From Mytilus edulis (Eukaryota; Mollusca; Bivalvia; Mytilida; Mytilidae), in the NCBI RefSeq assembly GCF_963676685.1, contig NC_092354.1, positions 12,530,746-12,594,745 of the forward strand: a stretch of DNA of 64,000 nt. Direction: 5' to 3'. The notes under the pieces were generated by a model. The model saw only the letters and a program-made list of their open reading frames with translations. It did not search any database and had not been told where the DNA came from. This document shows, piece by piece, positions 33,181-44,394 of the stretch. The position numbers were made by a program, and so were the translations under genes. Positions within the stretch are counted from its first letter, which is position 1, and each line of letters opens with the position of its first letter.

Positions 33181-35035
33181 ACAATAATCTAAGTGAGGTA
33201 AAACGTAAGTACATTTGTCTAGCTTTGTGGTTTTAAATATTTCTTTATCCTTTTAAGTAGAGCCAAAGAAGAGTAAACATTTTGATTATATAATCGATAT
33301 GAAAATATGAGAAGATGCATCAATAAAAATATCTAGACATTTTTCACATGTACTTTCTATAATTTGTCGTCCATTAATAGGCAAGATTAATGTTTTCATT
33401 TGATATGACTGAAAGCTTCCTTGCAGATCAATGCATATAGCTTTCGTTTTACAACCATTTCGTTGTCAGCACACCAGCGAAAAAATATCTTGTTAAAACC
33501 GTATTAAGTTTTTGACTGATGCAACTTTTGTTTTGTCCAATGACTGATATCATCAGTCATCCACTCACGTTTAACTCTCTTTTTAATGAGAAGAGCATGA
33601 TGATTTAATACTTCAGTAAAAATATTCAAAAAAGACAACAGTGGTCATCGATTTCTGATACACAATTAAACTGAGATATGTGATTGATAAAATCATTTGC
33701 ATAAAAATGTTTAGTAGATCTGAACGTAATATATTCATGAATTTCTTTTTCGATTTTAACCCTCTTTTGTGCGAAATGCATACTGGTTACTGATAGAATA
33801 CTTTTGAACAGATATAAAATGAATATTATCTGGTTCAATATTATAAATATTGTCTACCAAAGTGGAAGATTTTTTTGTGACTCGAGTTGGAACTGATACT
33901 TTTTGCGACAAGTCAAAAATATTTTTCAAATGTGACCATTAAGCTTGAATTCTTCTGACTACAAATCAATATTAAAGTCGTTTCCTTTTCAATATCGACA
34001 TTTGTTAACATTGATTCAAATTTTGTAGTCTGGTATCACCAAGTAATATAGATTTTTTAAAATAATTTCGATCCACCCATTGTCAACCATTCTATATCAT
34101 CATTTTCTAAATCATATCGTTTTATTGTATTAAAAACGTTAGAAATATTTCCCAATCCTAAATGTGTTAGAAATGTTAAGAAATATAAATAAAAAATTAC
34201 CGCCAGATTTCCCCAATTCTGTCTTTTCTGTTTGTATCATTTGATATATATTTCTTTATTTTGGATAGAATCTGACAAAAATGTTTAACATCTGTGTTAG
34301 CTTTTGATAGCAAATATTTAATTTCAGAAGACTTTGGCAAAATATGATTTATGTTGAAGTGAGTGTGGAAATATTAAAGTAAATGGAGATGATTTGGAAT
34401 TTGATAATATAATGTGTATTGCACATAAATACAAAATAACAAAACTGACAAGATTTCATACACAGAATTTTATGTTTTGGTAGTAGAAAAGTTATTGGTA
34501 AAATCCAGTACGTTTGACTGGAAACATTTTGTTGTTGAGTTGTTGTGAATGGTATCTGTTGACCTCAGCGATTGAACATTTGATTGAGTTTCTTATGTAC
34601 AATTTTAGAATATACGCACGAGATAATATTGTTTAAAACTTTGGCACCCGCAATAAATGTGATCATAGTCTGCAAATACAGTAAGATTGGGCTCTAGAAA
34701 GTCTTATCCAAAATTACCAAAAAAAAAAGTTGACTTCATGGTCCGTTCATTTTGTATTTATTGGTGACCTTTGTCTTTCCACACAGATATGACTTCGAGC
34801 ATCATGGTGCTAGGTTTTAAGAAACTGGCGATTAGAGCTAGCTACTTGGTAATCCATTTCTAACAGCGTTGTTCCAGGTGTTGGTTTATTTGTAGGTGGA
34901 ATTCTTTCCCCATTTTTTCGATTTGGTGTTTCTGTCACAGTTTTTGTCAAATCTTTGAAGTGAGATGATTTTCAATTGACAGATATTAATATAATTTCAA
35001 TTGAAACGGCATTTAATTAGTCCCACAAGCTAATT
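33181..35035 (-). pseudogene. LINE relic M2, minus strand, second copy of M1
   Basis: Homologous to 22860-24380. On the minus strand: the N-terminal noncoding part (34990-34400), the endonuclease remnants, PTRVTKKSSTLVDNI-like text near 33870, then HFYANDFINHISQFN (about 33700) and a linker TEVLNHHALLIKKRVKREW (about 33600-33540). The 3' part keeps RT segments missing from M1: RWCADNEMVV (about 33470), ILPINGRQIIESTCEKC (about 33390-33340) and LPHLDYC-like text near 33190 (frameshifted). Extra small deletions make it more decayed than M1. It is bounded on both sides by the GAATGTTGAAAA satellite. Confidence 0.8.
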
Positions 35036-36180
35036 AATCAATGTTTGAAAATCGAATGTTGAATGTTGAAGACGAATATTGAATGTTGAAAAGTGAATGT
35101 TAAAAACGAGAATATTGAATGTTAAAAAGTGAATTTTAAAAACAAGAATATTTTTTAAAATTAAAAAGCGAATGTGGAAATAAATTTTGAATGTTGAAAA
35201 GGCATGTTTTTTTTGTTAAAAATGAAATATATTGAAACCGAATGTTTGAAATCCATTCTCGAAAATTAAAAATTGAATGTTGAAAGCTGAAAACGAATGT
35301 ATACATTATATAAATACGTAACAAAAGTGAATGTGAAAAACGTGGATGGTGAATTTTGAAAACCATTGTTGAAAATTGAAAATCGAATGTTGAATGTTGA
35401 AAATTGAATGTTGAAAACGAATGTTGAATTTTGAAATAAAATGTTGGAAACTAATTTTGTATTTTGGAAACGAATGTTAAATTGAAAATTGAATGTTAGA
35501 AACGATGTTGAATTTTGAAAGCATTGTGAAAAAAAAAATCCAAAGTTGAAAACTAATCTTGAATGATGGGAATGTTAAAAACGAATGTTGAACGTTAATT
35601 GAATTATGAGAACGGATGTTGACATTTCAAAATCAACGTTGAAAATTGAAAATCGAATATTGAAAATTATTACATTGGTTGCAATGAATTACATTGATTT
35701 CCCAGTTAAATAAAAACCGATAATTTCACATGTGAAATAAACGTGGTTATTTCACTCTCTGACGTCATACAAACAATAGTCGATAACGTCGGATCAAAAC
35801 AAATTGTCAATGCGTAGGAAAAAGATAGAGTTCCTTACATTTTCTACATTAATTTCATAAAAAAAAAGCCATTTGCCAATGTAATAAAAAGAATAACTAA
35901 TGTAGAATGTTGAAAATTTATTTTAAATGTTTTAAAACAAATGTTGAATGTTTTAAAGTTAATTTTTGAAAACGAATGTTGAATGTCTTAAAGTTAATTT
36001 TGAAAACGAATGTTGAATTTGAAAACGAATGTTGAATGTTGAAAACAAATGTTTAATGTTGAAAAGTGAATGTTAAAAAAGAGAATGTTGAATGTTGAAA
36101 ACCATTGTTGAAAATTAAAAATCGAATGTTCAAAACTAATTTTGAATGTTTGGAAACGAATATTGAATGTTGAAAACAAA
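35036..36180. repeat. GAATGTTGAAAA satellite, block 2, with a non-satellite interlude
   Basis: Satellite variants at 35036-35670 and 35900-36180. The interlude 35671-35890 includes AAACCGATAATTTCACATGT and GGTTATTTCACTCTCTGACG, with a perfect palindrome ATTTCACATGTGAAAT near 35723-35738; it looks like a separate dispersed repeat. The minus-strand frames rich in Phe, Asn, Ile and Arg reflect the satellite. Confidence 0.85.
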
Positions 36181-37799
36181 TGAGCCACGTCGGATAGAAA
36201 TCGACCTTATGCAATTCGACGTCAAACCGAGTAAAGTTTCACAAGTTTTCATACAGGTAGTTTCTGACGTTATAACAAAAAAAAACATGTCGCTTTCTGA
36301 CAAAACTACGTTTTTTCAAAAAAATATTGTGGGGACATTTCTGATCGGATTTTAATGTACTACTAGGTACCAATAGAAGCAGAATTGCCACAGTTATATT
36401 TGTTTATTTGGATAGATTTTTGTTGTATAAAGTTTTCAATTTTTGGTAATATAACCAGTATTGTTTTTGTTCAAAAATTTCTTATGTATTTCAACGAAAT
36501 TAAATTGTAAAAACTGTAACGTTTATTATACATGTTCATAACATGAGAAACAAAAGTTATGGTCGACAAAACTATGACAAATTAAACTAGTATACTTTAG
36601 ACGATTCTGTGTCTTTTAACTCTGTACTGGTGAAAATCCAACATAATATATATATGCCTTCCCTTTTTTTAGTGGGGTTTTATATGAAATTTGTAAAAAA
36701 AAAAAAGATATACGGGGAAACCTTACAATTTGAATCTGATTAAATCGAGACTTTAGCTAACGTATTCCATACATATAGGACAAAACTAGTATATTATTTC
36801 TGATAAGTTTAGTAAAAAAATGCCGATATAAATCTTTCACGGAAACCGCTTTATCCGGTCCGACATGAACATTTTCAAATTATCTGATAAAAAAATTCTT
36901 CCTGAATCCTGTCCTTTTCTAAATAACATATTTCTCAACCTTAGTATCAGTTTTGGCTAACAGGAATACATTGTTTTGCTAAGGTATGTATTTCCTAATA
37001 CGTTCTACATATTGAACTATTTTTACGTTCACGATCTATTTTTACATTTTAAACAAAGTCAAAGTAACACCAGTCTTAACATGCTTAAAACAATAATTGT
37101 ATGCAATTCTTAAGCTTAACTAAACTTAAGTAATATTCTGAAAAACTATTTCTGGTAGTATAAAACAAAATTTGTGCTGTATTGCAAAACTTCGCTACAC
37201 AACAGCGAGACACGCAAAAACAAAAATAGGTCAAAAGTTATTCATATCATTGTACCGTTGCATTTTGAACAATCTAAAAAGAAACAACATCACAACTATA
37301 CAATATTAAACAAAGACCAACCCGTGCTCTAGGTGGATTTTGTACTATGTGCGTGCAATTTATCTGTTCATATCTATTCAGAAATTTAGAAATGGACGTG
37401 TTGCGTGTAATTTAGGTTCAATGACATTTCTATTTCTATAGAAATTGAAAGAAAGAGGGAAACTTTTGCATAATACATGTGTACATGTATTTCGAAAACT
37501 AATAACTTTCAAAATAAAACCTTTTAAACCCCCTTTTTTTATATCCCGACAACTTTAAAATTAGTATTCGGGCAATAAAATTCCCGATCTATGCATCGGT
37601 GGGTCTTACAATTTTGCGTCCGTCCGTCCGTCTGAGTGATTAAGGTAACAATTTTGAAAGATGTAAGCTTTAATAAATAATAAACCAAAATTTCATCTAA
37701 AAAACCCGTTTATTTTGAAATTTGAACTACTATAATTTAAAGAGATAGTATTTGGGATTTTGATCTATATGTTACAAATCACTGTTGAACTATTAAATG

Positions 37800-39127
37800 T
37801 ATTATGGCAAAAAGCGCGACAACCAGTCGTATCGAAAAATTCTTTTGGTTCAATTTGTCATTAATTTCATTCCTTTTTATTGTTGTGGTAAATTTCTACC
37901 TTATAGCGAGAGCAAGAAATATGTACACTCAAAATATATTAGTGCATTCGTTAACTCAGAACATGGAAGTATTATGTCAATATAATACTTCCATGCTCAG
38001 AACAACAATATGTTCAACTAACCGTATTTAAAGAAGTTTGGAATGCATGTGTCCCTCATATTCAATTTATGAAACCAAAGACGGATCTGTGTAAAACGTG
38101 CTTTCAGTTGAGGGATGATATTTCCGGATCTATTTCAGAAGACGCGAAATAAGTGAGAACTCAAAAATTAATTGACCATATACAGTCTGCGCGGACGCAG
38201 CGTGAATATTATACATTATGTATATACACAAAGATCACGTTATGAATTTAGTTGGCTGAGTCTCCAATAGGAAAGTACAACACTCCATGTTCAAAAATTT
38301 TTGAAAATGTTCATTACACTATTAACTTTTCACAATATATAAACTTGCAACATTCGTCCCAAGAGGTTGGAGCTCTTTACTTTTTAACGCCTCGAAAGGT
38401 TCTAATATTTGGAACTTTCCAATGCAAACGAATTATTCTATTGATGAGCAACAAACAATCGGGGAAAATTGAAGTTGGACACATGGACCCAATGCTGTTT
38501 TAAGCATGCATGGTAATACTTACGATGAAAAGGCGTGTCATTTTCATGCTGATAATTCTGTGGGACAAAACAAAAATAAAACTACTTTACATTATCTGTT
38601 GTGGAGGTGCGCAAAGGGTTTACACAAAACTATTAGTTTGCATTTTATGATTGCTGGGCACACAGAATGTTTATGTGACGCATGTTTAATTTTGGCATGT
38701 TGAAAAAGAAATTTAGAAAGTCGGACGTAAACACTGTATCACAACTGGTTAAAATGTTGACAATTCTGCCAAATGCAATAGGTCAGAAGTTTATAATGAA
38801 AATGACGATGACGAACACAGCTTAAAGTGGTACAGATGGGGTAATTTCTTCACTAATTATTACTAACCACCCAGAGGTATAGGAAAATTCCATCACTTCC
38901 GATTTACCAGAGTCGTATTTGCGAGAGAAACTCTTGATCAACCGGTGAAAAGACTGGGTTTGCTTAAGGAAAGCACAAACATACCGGAGTTGCTCACGAC
39001 ACTTCCAGAAGTTATTCAGCCAGCAGGGCTGACAGAGAAGAGAATGCGTTATCTGTACAATGAAGTCCGTCCTTTTTTCAAGTATAATTTCCGTGACGAA
39101 TTTTGTCCTCGTGCTTCAGAGGAGTAA
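37800..39127 (+). pseudogene. Transposase-like gene of the TIR element, frameshifted
   Basis: Three-frame reading recovers an ordered protein. An N-terminal part reads RDNQSYRKILLVQF and LPYSESKKYVHSKYISAF (37797-37985). Next are VWNACVPHIQFMKPKTDLCK (about 38037-38096, with CxxC following), GALYFLTPRKVLIFG (about 38370-38415), HFHADNSVGQNKNKTTLHYL (about 38540-38600), and HFMIAGHTECLCDACL (38641-38690). Last come FHHFRFT (about 38891), TLPEVIQPAGLT and YLYNEVRPFFKYNF, ending at a TAA at 39125. The 'HADNxVGQNKN' and 'GHT' blocks are those of a transposase-derived family widespread in fishes, corals and molluscs (I believe it carries a domain catalogued as DUF7869; not verified). Stops and shifts (38030, 38149, 38500, 38700, 38840) make it inactive. 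Confidence 0.7.
37962..37995. repeat. Perfect hairpin inside the transposase relic
   Basis: 14-bp arms CATGGAAGTATTAT (37962-37975) and ATAATACTTCCATG (37982-37995) enclose a 6-nt loop. This coincides with one of the frame breaks of the relic, so a fold-back insertion may have caused it. Confidence 0.85.
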
Positions 39128-39504
39128 CATTTCACATGTACTGGTTACAGTTGGATTGAAAACTAGAGAATCATTTATGTTTTCATTGTAACAATCTTAT
39201 AAAATAAATTAAATATTGTATACAAATGTATGTTTTCGTGGCTCTCTCTATAACGAGAAAAGGACCAATAAAGAATAAAATTAATGCACGATAATGCTAA
39301 TTTCACGACGTTGTCGTGAGATTCTGAAGTTAAAGATATGTAGCCGTCACAACTTTGAAATAGTGAAACTTTTAAAAGAAGAAAGCTAGAGTAAAACGGT
39401 TTTTTGCATTCAAATTGTATGACTATAAGCAAAATTAATATAAACAAAACTCAAATTGAGATTTTTTTTGCATAAGGTCGATTTCTATCCGACGCGGCTC
39501 AAAT

Positions 39505-41232
39505 GTTAAATTTTGAAAATTGAATGTTGAAAACTAATTGTGAATGTTGAAAATAAATGTATGTTAAAATTTGAATGTTGAAATCGAATGTTGAATTTTG
39601 AAAGCAATTGTCGAAAATTGAAAATCGAATGTTGAAAGCTGAAAACGAATGAAGAATGTTGAAAAAGAATGCTAAATTTAAACGTTTAAAAAGCAGATGT
39701 TGAATTTTAAAAAGCATTGTTGCAAATTGAAAATCTAATGTTGAATGTTGAAAATTGAAAATGGAATGTTGAAAATTGAAAATGGAATGTTGAAAATTGC
39801 AAATGGAATGTTGAAAATTGCAAATGGAATGAAAATTGAAAATGGAATGTTGAAAATTGAAAATGGAATGTTGAAAGCTAATGTAAAATGTTGAAAACGA
39901 ATGTTAAATGTTGAAAATTGATTGTCAAAAACGCAATTGTTGAATTTTAAAAACCATTGTTGAAAATTGAAAATCCAATGTTAAAAACAAATTTGGAATG
40001 TTAAAAATGAATGTTGAATGTAAAGAACGAATGCAGAATGTTGAAAATTGATTGTTGGAAACGAATGTTGAATTTTGAAATCCATTGTTAAAAATTGAAA
40101 ATCAAATGTTGGAAACTAAGTCTGAATGTTGTTAACGAATGTTGAATGTTGAAAACTAGATGTTAAAAACGAATGTTGAAATTTTGAAACTATTGTGGAA
40201 AATTGAAAATCGAATCGAAACATGGGAACTAATTTTTAATGTAATAAAAACGAATGTAAATTGCATGTTGAAAGCGAATGTTTTAATTTGAAAACCATTG
40301 TTGAAAATTGAAAATCAAATATTGAAAACCAGTTTGGATACGTTTAAAACGAATGAAAAGTGAGTGTCATAAAGGAATGTTAAATTTTTAAAACATTGTT
40401 AAAAATTGAAAATCGAATTTTGAAAACTAATTTTGAATGTTATAAACTAATTTTGAATGCTGAAAACGAAGGTTAAAAATTAAATGTTGATAACGAATTT
40501 TGAATTTTGAAAACATTGTTGAAAATTGAAAATCGAATTTTGAAAATTGAAACTCGAATGTTGAAAGCTAATGTAGAATGTTAAAAACGACTGTTAAATG
40601 TTGAAAAGGTGAAGGTCAAAAAATTGAATGTTGAATTTTGAAATCCATTATTGAAAATTGAGATTCGAATGTTTTGATTGAATGTTGAAAACCATTGTTA
40701 AAAATTGAAAATAAAATGTTAAAACTTATTTTGAATGTTGAATTTCTAAAAAAAAACCTTTGCTGAAAAATCGAAAACTAATTTTGAATCATGGAAACGA
40801 ATGTTGAAATGTTGATTTTGAAAACCATTGTTAAAAATTGAAAATTGAATGTTAAAAACTAATTTTGAAAGTTGGAAACTAATTTTGAAAGTTGGAAACT
40901 AATTCTTAATGTTTGAAACGAATGTTGAATGTTAAAAACGATTTTTAAATGTTGGAAATTGAATGTTGAAAACGAATGTAAAATGTTAAAAACGAATGTA
41001 AAATGTTGAAAACGAATGTAAAATATTGAAAACGAATGTAAAATGTTAAAAACGAATGTAAAATGTTGAAAACGAATGTAAAATGTTGAAAAATGTTGAA
41101 AACGAATGTAAAATGTTGTAAAATGTTGAAAACGAATGTAAAATGTTGAAACAAATGTAAAATGTTGAAAACGAATGTAAAATGTTAAAAACGAATGTAA
41201 AATGTTGAAACAAATGTTGAAAAAGAATGTTA
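39505..41232. repeat. GAATGTTGAAAA satellite, block 3
   Basis: Contains the second copy of the ~1-kb segment seen at 32190-33140. It also has a local 21-bp array (AATGTTGAAAATTGAAAATGG, about six copies, 39745-39870) and a clean 20-bp array (AAATGTTGAAAACGAATGTA, about 13 copies with small indels, 40965-41230). The minus-strand frames FSTFYIRFQHFTFVFNILH (40859-41285) are translations of the 20-bp array in shifting phase and are not called as genes. Confidence 0.9.
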
Positions 41233-41289
41233 AAATATTTGATATCATATGATCTATGTTTGACCAGAGCTGTTTGCTTTTTCACATCT

Positions 41290-41585
41290 TTTCCGGAAGA
41301 TTTAGGTTTTCAGTGTTGCTTTTCCAATAAACAATGTACCTCCAATTAGATATTCATTGTCGGTTTTAATGGTATCATTTGATAATTGATTTTCGTAAAT
41401 TTGTTGAAGGTATTTTACGGCAGCATACAGTTCCCCCCGTATTGTTTGTTTCCACGTAAGATTCAAGAATTGTACCATTTATATGTTTTATGTTATTTGG
41501 CTCCCAAAATATACCATAACTGGCCAATGAATTACCGTTTATAAATAATTGCATGCTCCATCAATGTATACTTCTATTATTAAAT
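41290..41585 (-). pseudogene. Ribonuclease H domain relic, minus strand
   Basis: The minus strand reads EVYIDGACN (about 41570-41544), then after a frameshift SLASYGIFWEPNNIKHINGT, ETNNTG, and after another frameshift ELYAAVKYLQQIYENQL and TDNEYLIGGTL (about 41365-41325). DGAC, ELYA and TDNEYL correspond to the three conserved blocks carrying the metal-binding acidic residues of type 1 RNase H. It sits between the satellite and outlying 180-bp satellite units. It could derive from a retroelement pol, from a DNA-virus-like element, or from a host RNase H1 gene fragment; the sequence does not decide. Confidence 0.65.
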
Positions 41586-41639
41586 GTCCGAACTGTTCAG
41601 GAAAAAAACCCTTCACGTTGTTTAAGACATAAATTCAAA

Positions 41640-42540
41640 GCAATGACCGGAGGCGAACTTTGCTGTACGGAGCTTGCGATTCTTACCGAAATAATATAAG
41701 TTGTATACATATTATTTTTCTTAACAGCAATTTTGAACCACAACAATCCTCAAATGGTCCTAACTCCCAAAAAATCATTTCAGTGGTGTTTTCCCCGAGT
41801 TACATCCTTTCATACGAGCCATGTCCGGAGGCAAAATTTGCCGGACGGAGTTTGCGATTTTTATCGGAAAAATATAAGTTGTATACGTATTTAGTTTTTT
41901 CTTAACAGCAATTTTGAACCTCCAAAAAGAAATTCCTAAATGGTCTCACTACCAAAAAATCATTTCAGTGGTATCTTCAAACCAGTTGAATCATTTCATT
42001 TGAGCCATGTCTAGTGGAGAAATTTGCCGTACATAGCTGACGAGTCTTACCGAAATAATGTAGGTTGGATACGTATTTATTTTTCTGAACAACAGCAATT
42101 CCCAAATGGTCTTATCTCCCAAAAAAAATCGTTTCAGTGGGGTTTTCCCCTTGTGATATCCTTTTATTTGAGCCATGTCCAGTGACGAAATTAGTCATAC
42201 GGAGCTGGTGAGTCCTACCTAAATAACATGGCTCAAATGAAATGATTCAACTGGTTTGAAGACACCACTGAAATGATTTTTTGGTAGTGAGACCATTTAG
42301 GAATTTCTTTTTGGAGGTTCAAAATTGCTGTAAAGAAAAAACTAAATACGTATACAACTTATATTTTTCCGATAAAAATCGCAAACTCCGTTGTATACGT
42401 ATTTAATTTTCTTGACAGCAATTTCGTTACTATAGCAATTCTCGAATGATCCTTACTCCAAAAAAAAAATCATTTACCTTATCATTTTAGCAATGTCAGG
42501 TGGCGAACTAAGCCGTACGGAGCTGGCGATTCTTATCGAA
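41640..42540 (+). repeat. Outlying units of the ~180-bp satellite
   Basis: About four diverged monomers with the same landmarks as the 15.4-22.3 kb array (GCTGTACGGAGCTTGCGATT, CCTAACTCCCAAAAAATCAT, CATTTCATTTGAGCCATGT), plus one inverted monomer (42226-42390). They are more diverged than the main array, as expected of a satellite edge or seed locus. Confidence 0.85.
41846..42390. repeat. 165-bp inverted repeat of satellite monomers
   Basis: 41846-42010 and 42226-42390 are near-perfect reverse complements over about 165 bp, with a 215-bp spacer. Both arms share the unusual insertion ACCTCCAAAAAGAAATTCCT, absent from other monomers. The inverted copy was therefore made from this specific monomer, not from the array in general. 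Confidence 0.9.
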
Positions 42541-42834
42541 ATAAAATAGGTGGTATTATTAGTTATCTTGGTGTTTTACACCGTTGTTGAAAATTCATAC
42601 ACCCTGAGGTGTGGCAACAGTTATACCCTTTCATTAGTTTGTTCTTATTTTTTTATTAATTTTTTTTTTATTAGATTTGGGCTAAATTTCATTTTTTTTT
42701 TTTATATTTTGGCAAAATTTATTTATCCCTGGATGAACAAGGGTGGGGTGTTATTTACACCGCGGTAGTCAACCAAAATCATATTGCAGTATTTTTGCTG
42801 CATAAGAAATAAAAGTATTTATTTTTGCAACTTT
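42541..42834. other. T-rich stretch, no gene seen
   Basis: Includes T-runs (42652-42672, 42692-42702) in a 72-codon frame that I do not regard as real. Confidence 0.5.
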
Positions 42835-42950
42835 GAATCTTTTCAATTACCGAATGGCTCTTGCTCCTACAAAATCGTTTAAGTGGGGCTGGCCTTCCAA
42901 CAGTTATACCCTTTCATTTGAGCCGTACGGAGCTGGCGAGTCTAACTCAA
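42835..42950 (+). repeat. Isolated 180-bp satellite edge unit
   Basis: CTCCTACAAAATCGTTTAAGTGGGG, then AACAGTTATACCCTTTCATT and GAGCCGTACGGAGCTGGCGA followed by GTCTAACTCAAATAATAA matches the very last unit of the main array (22205-22312), including the join to an AATAAT tract. Confidence 0.8.
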
Positions 42951-43145
42951 ATAATAATTACTATACTATATATAAAAATATTAATTTTCGCGAACATTTA
43001 CTTCACGGAAATTCCAAAATATGGCATCAGTAAGGAGAAATTGTAGAAATTGTGTAAATACACAGAAATCCAATTCATCTTTACCTAAGAGTATTCATCA
43101 TTTTCTATTTTATAGGGCTGAAGTACGAGTATTCACTTTTCACTT

Positions 43146-43174
43146 TTCACTATTCAAAATTAATGAATAGTGAA
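43146..43174. repeat. Perfect 11-bp-arm hairpin
   Basis: TTCACTATTCA (43146-43156) and TGAATAGTGAA (43164-43174) with a 7-nt loop. It sits among further TTCACTTTTCAC phrases at 43134-43160. Function unknown. Confidence 0.8.
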
Positions 43175-43229
43175 CTGTGTTGTTTTGCACTATTCACAAT
43201 TTAAGTTGATGACACAGAAATAAACAGCT

Positions 43230-43945
43230 ACAGGTAACCGTATGGCCTCCCAACAATTAACCAGCAAAGCTCATACCGCATATAAAGTCACGAAATACTA
43301 ACGACCTTATTAATGTACACAGAAAATGAACAAAAACAAATATATGTAACACAGCGAAAAAAATACCAACCATTGAATTACAGGCTCCTGACGTAGGTCA
43401 GGCACATGTTTACATAATGTGGCAGTGTTAAGTATGTTAGCGGGATCCCAACTCTCTCCTAACCTCGGACGTTGGTAAAACAGTACAACATAAGAACAAA
43501 CGACAAAAATCAGTTGTAAAAGGCTGCAACTCATAGGATGGATACACATAGAAATATATATATAACAAAACCATAGAGTGAACGTGGCCGGATACTTGTA
43601 CATCCCAACTACAAAAAGCCTCTTAGTACAAACTGAGAGTACTCGCAGTTACTGTCAGCTAGTTCAAAGCCAATAACAACTATTAAAAAAAATCATACAT
43701 CTACGACTTAACTGATTATCAATTAGTACACAGTCATTCAACATTGACGGCATAAACTGTCTGAGAAAAACATAACCTGTGCAATTCCAAGATATAGGAA
43801 TCGACAGATTGATTAGATCCATGAAATATATATATAAAAAAAAAAGAAGAAGTGGAATAATTGTAAATGAGACAACCGTCCACAAGAGACCAAAATGACA
43901 CAAAAATGAACAACTATAGGTCATGTATACGATAATACTATATAG
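43230..43945 (-). repeat. Cluster of bivalve dispersed repeat fragments
   Basis: Recognisable blocks: GTAACCGTATGGCCTCCCAA and AGCTCATACCGCATATAAAG (43236-43290), ACAGGCTCCTGACGTAGGTC and TTAGCGGGATCCCAACTCTC (43380-43455), AGTACAACATAAGAACAAAC (43482), and AATGAGACAACCGTCCACAA (43866-43885). In other bivalve copies these blocks occur together in a different order, so this is a scrambled or nested set. The two long minus-strand frames (43310-43603, 43664-43924) are incidental. Confidence 0.6.
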
Positions 43946-44394
43946 TTTAATTTATGGATAACAAAATCAATATCAATACCAATAAAAACAATATTTAAAG
44001 ATCTATTTAAAATTTTGAATCGGTAACGTTTCAGAATAAGTTTATTCAAAAGTTGGTCTGTTTTGTGAAATAATTTTTAAGTGAGCATTCGTTTTCGCCA
44101 ACATTATTTTATCGGGATGTCCACATCAAATTAAATCCACCGGCTGAACGGTACACCTTGTGTCAGGGAAGGGCAAAACAATTATTACTAGTACCGTATG
44201 TCTTAATGTTCCAATAATTCTTTTCTTAGTTTCATTTTTCAATTTAATATACTCACATTTTTACACATTATATATGCATAAAAAAATGAAAAATATGAAA
44301 AAGCTATAAAAAGTCTTCTAAATAAATATCGAAAGTTTCGTATAATACATGTATACATGTTATCCTGAAGAAAAATCTAAAAATAGCCCCCGAA
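43946..44394. other. No feature seen
   Basis: AT-rich sequence between the dispersed-repeat cluster and the second satellite. No supported feature. Confidence 0.5.

Larger units (their letters stand above)
36182..39500 (+). mobile_element. DNA transposon with 33-bp TIRs inserted in the satellite
   Basis: The left end 36182-36214 (GAGCCACGTCGGATAGAAAT then CGACCTTATGCAA) is the reverse complement of the right end 39468-39500 with a single mismatch. AAAT stands on both sides (36178-36181 and 39501-39504), a probable 4-bp target-site duplication, though AT-rich flanks make its length uncertain. GAATGTTGAAAA satellite lies directly outside both ends, so the insertion boundary is clear. Total 3,319 bp. 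The interior holds a decayed transposase-like gene on the plus strand (37800-39127). The 1.6 kb before it is AT-rich with no coding seen; it includes a GTCC-GTCC-GTCC run near 37618-37631. Confidence 0.9.

Noticed and set aside
40859..41285. Phe/His/Ile-rich frames (FSTFYIRFQHFTFV type) resembling a repeat protein
   Set aside because: They are translations of a 20-bp tandem array in all three minus frames, with no start context or non-repetitive part.
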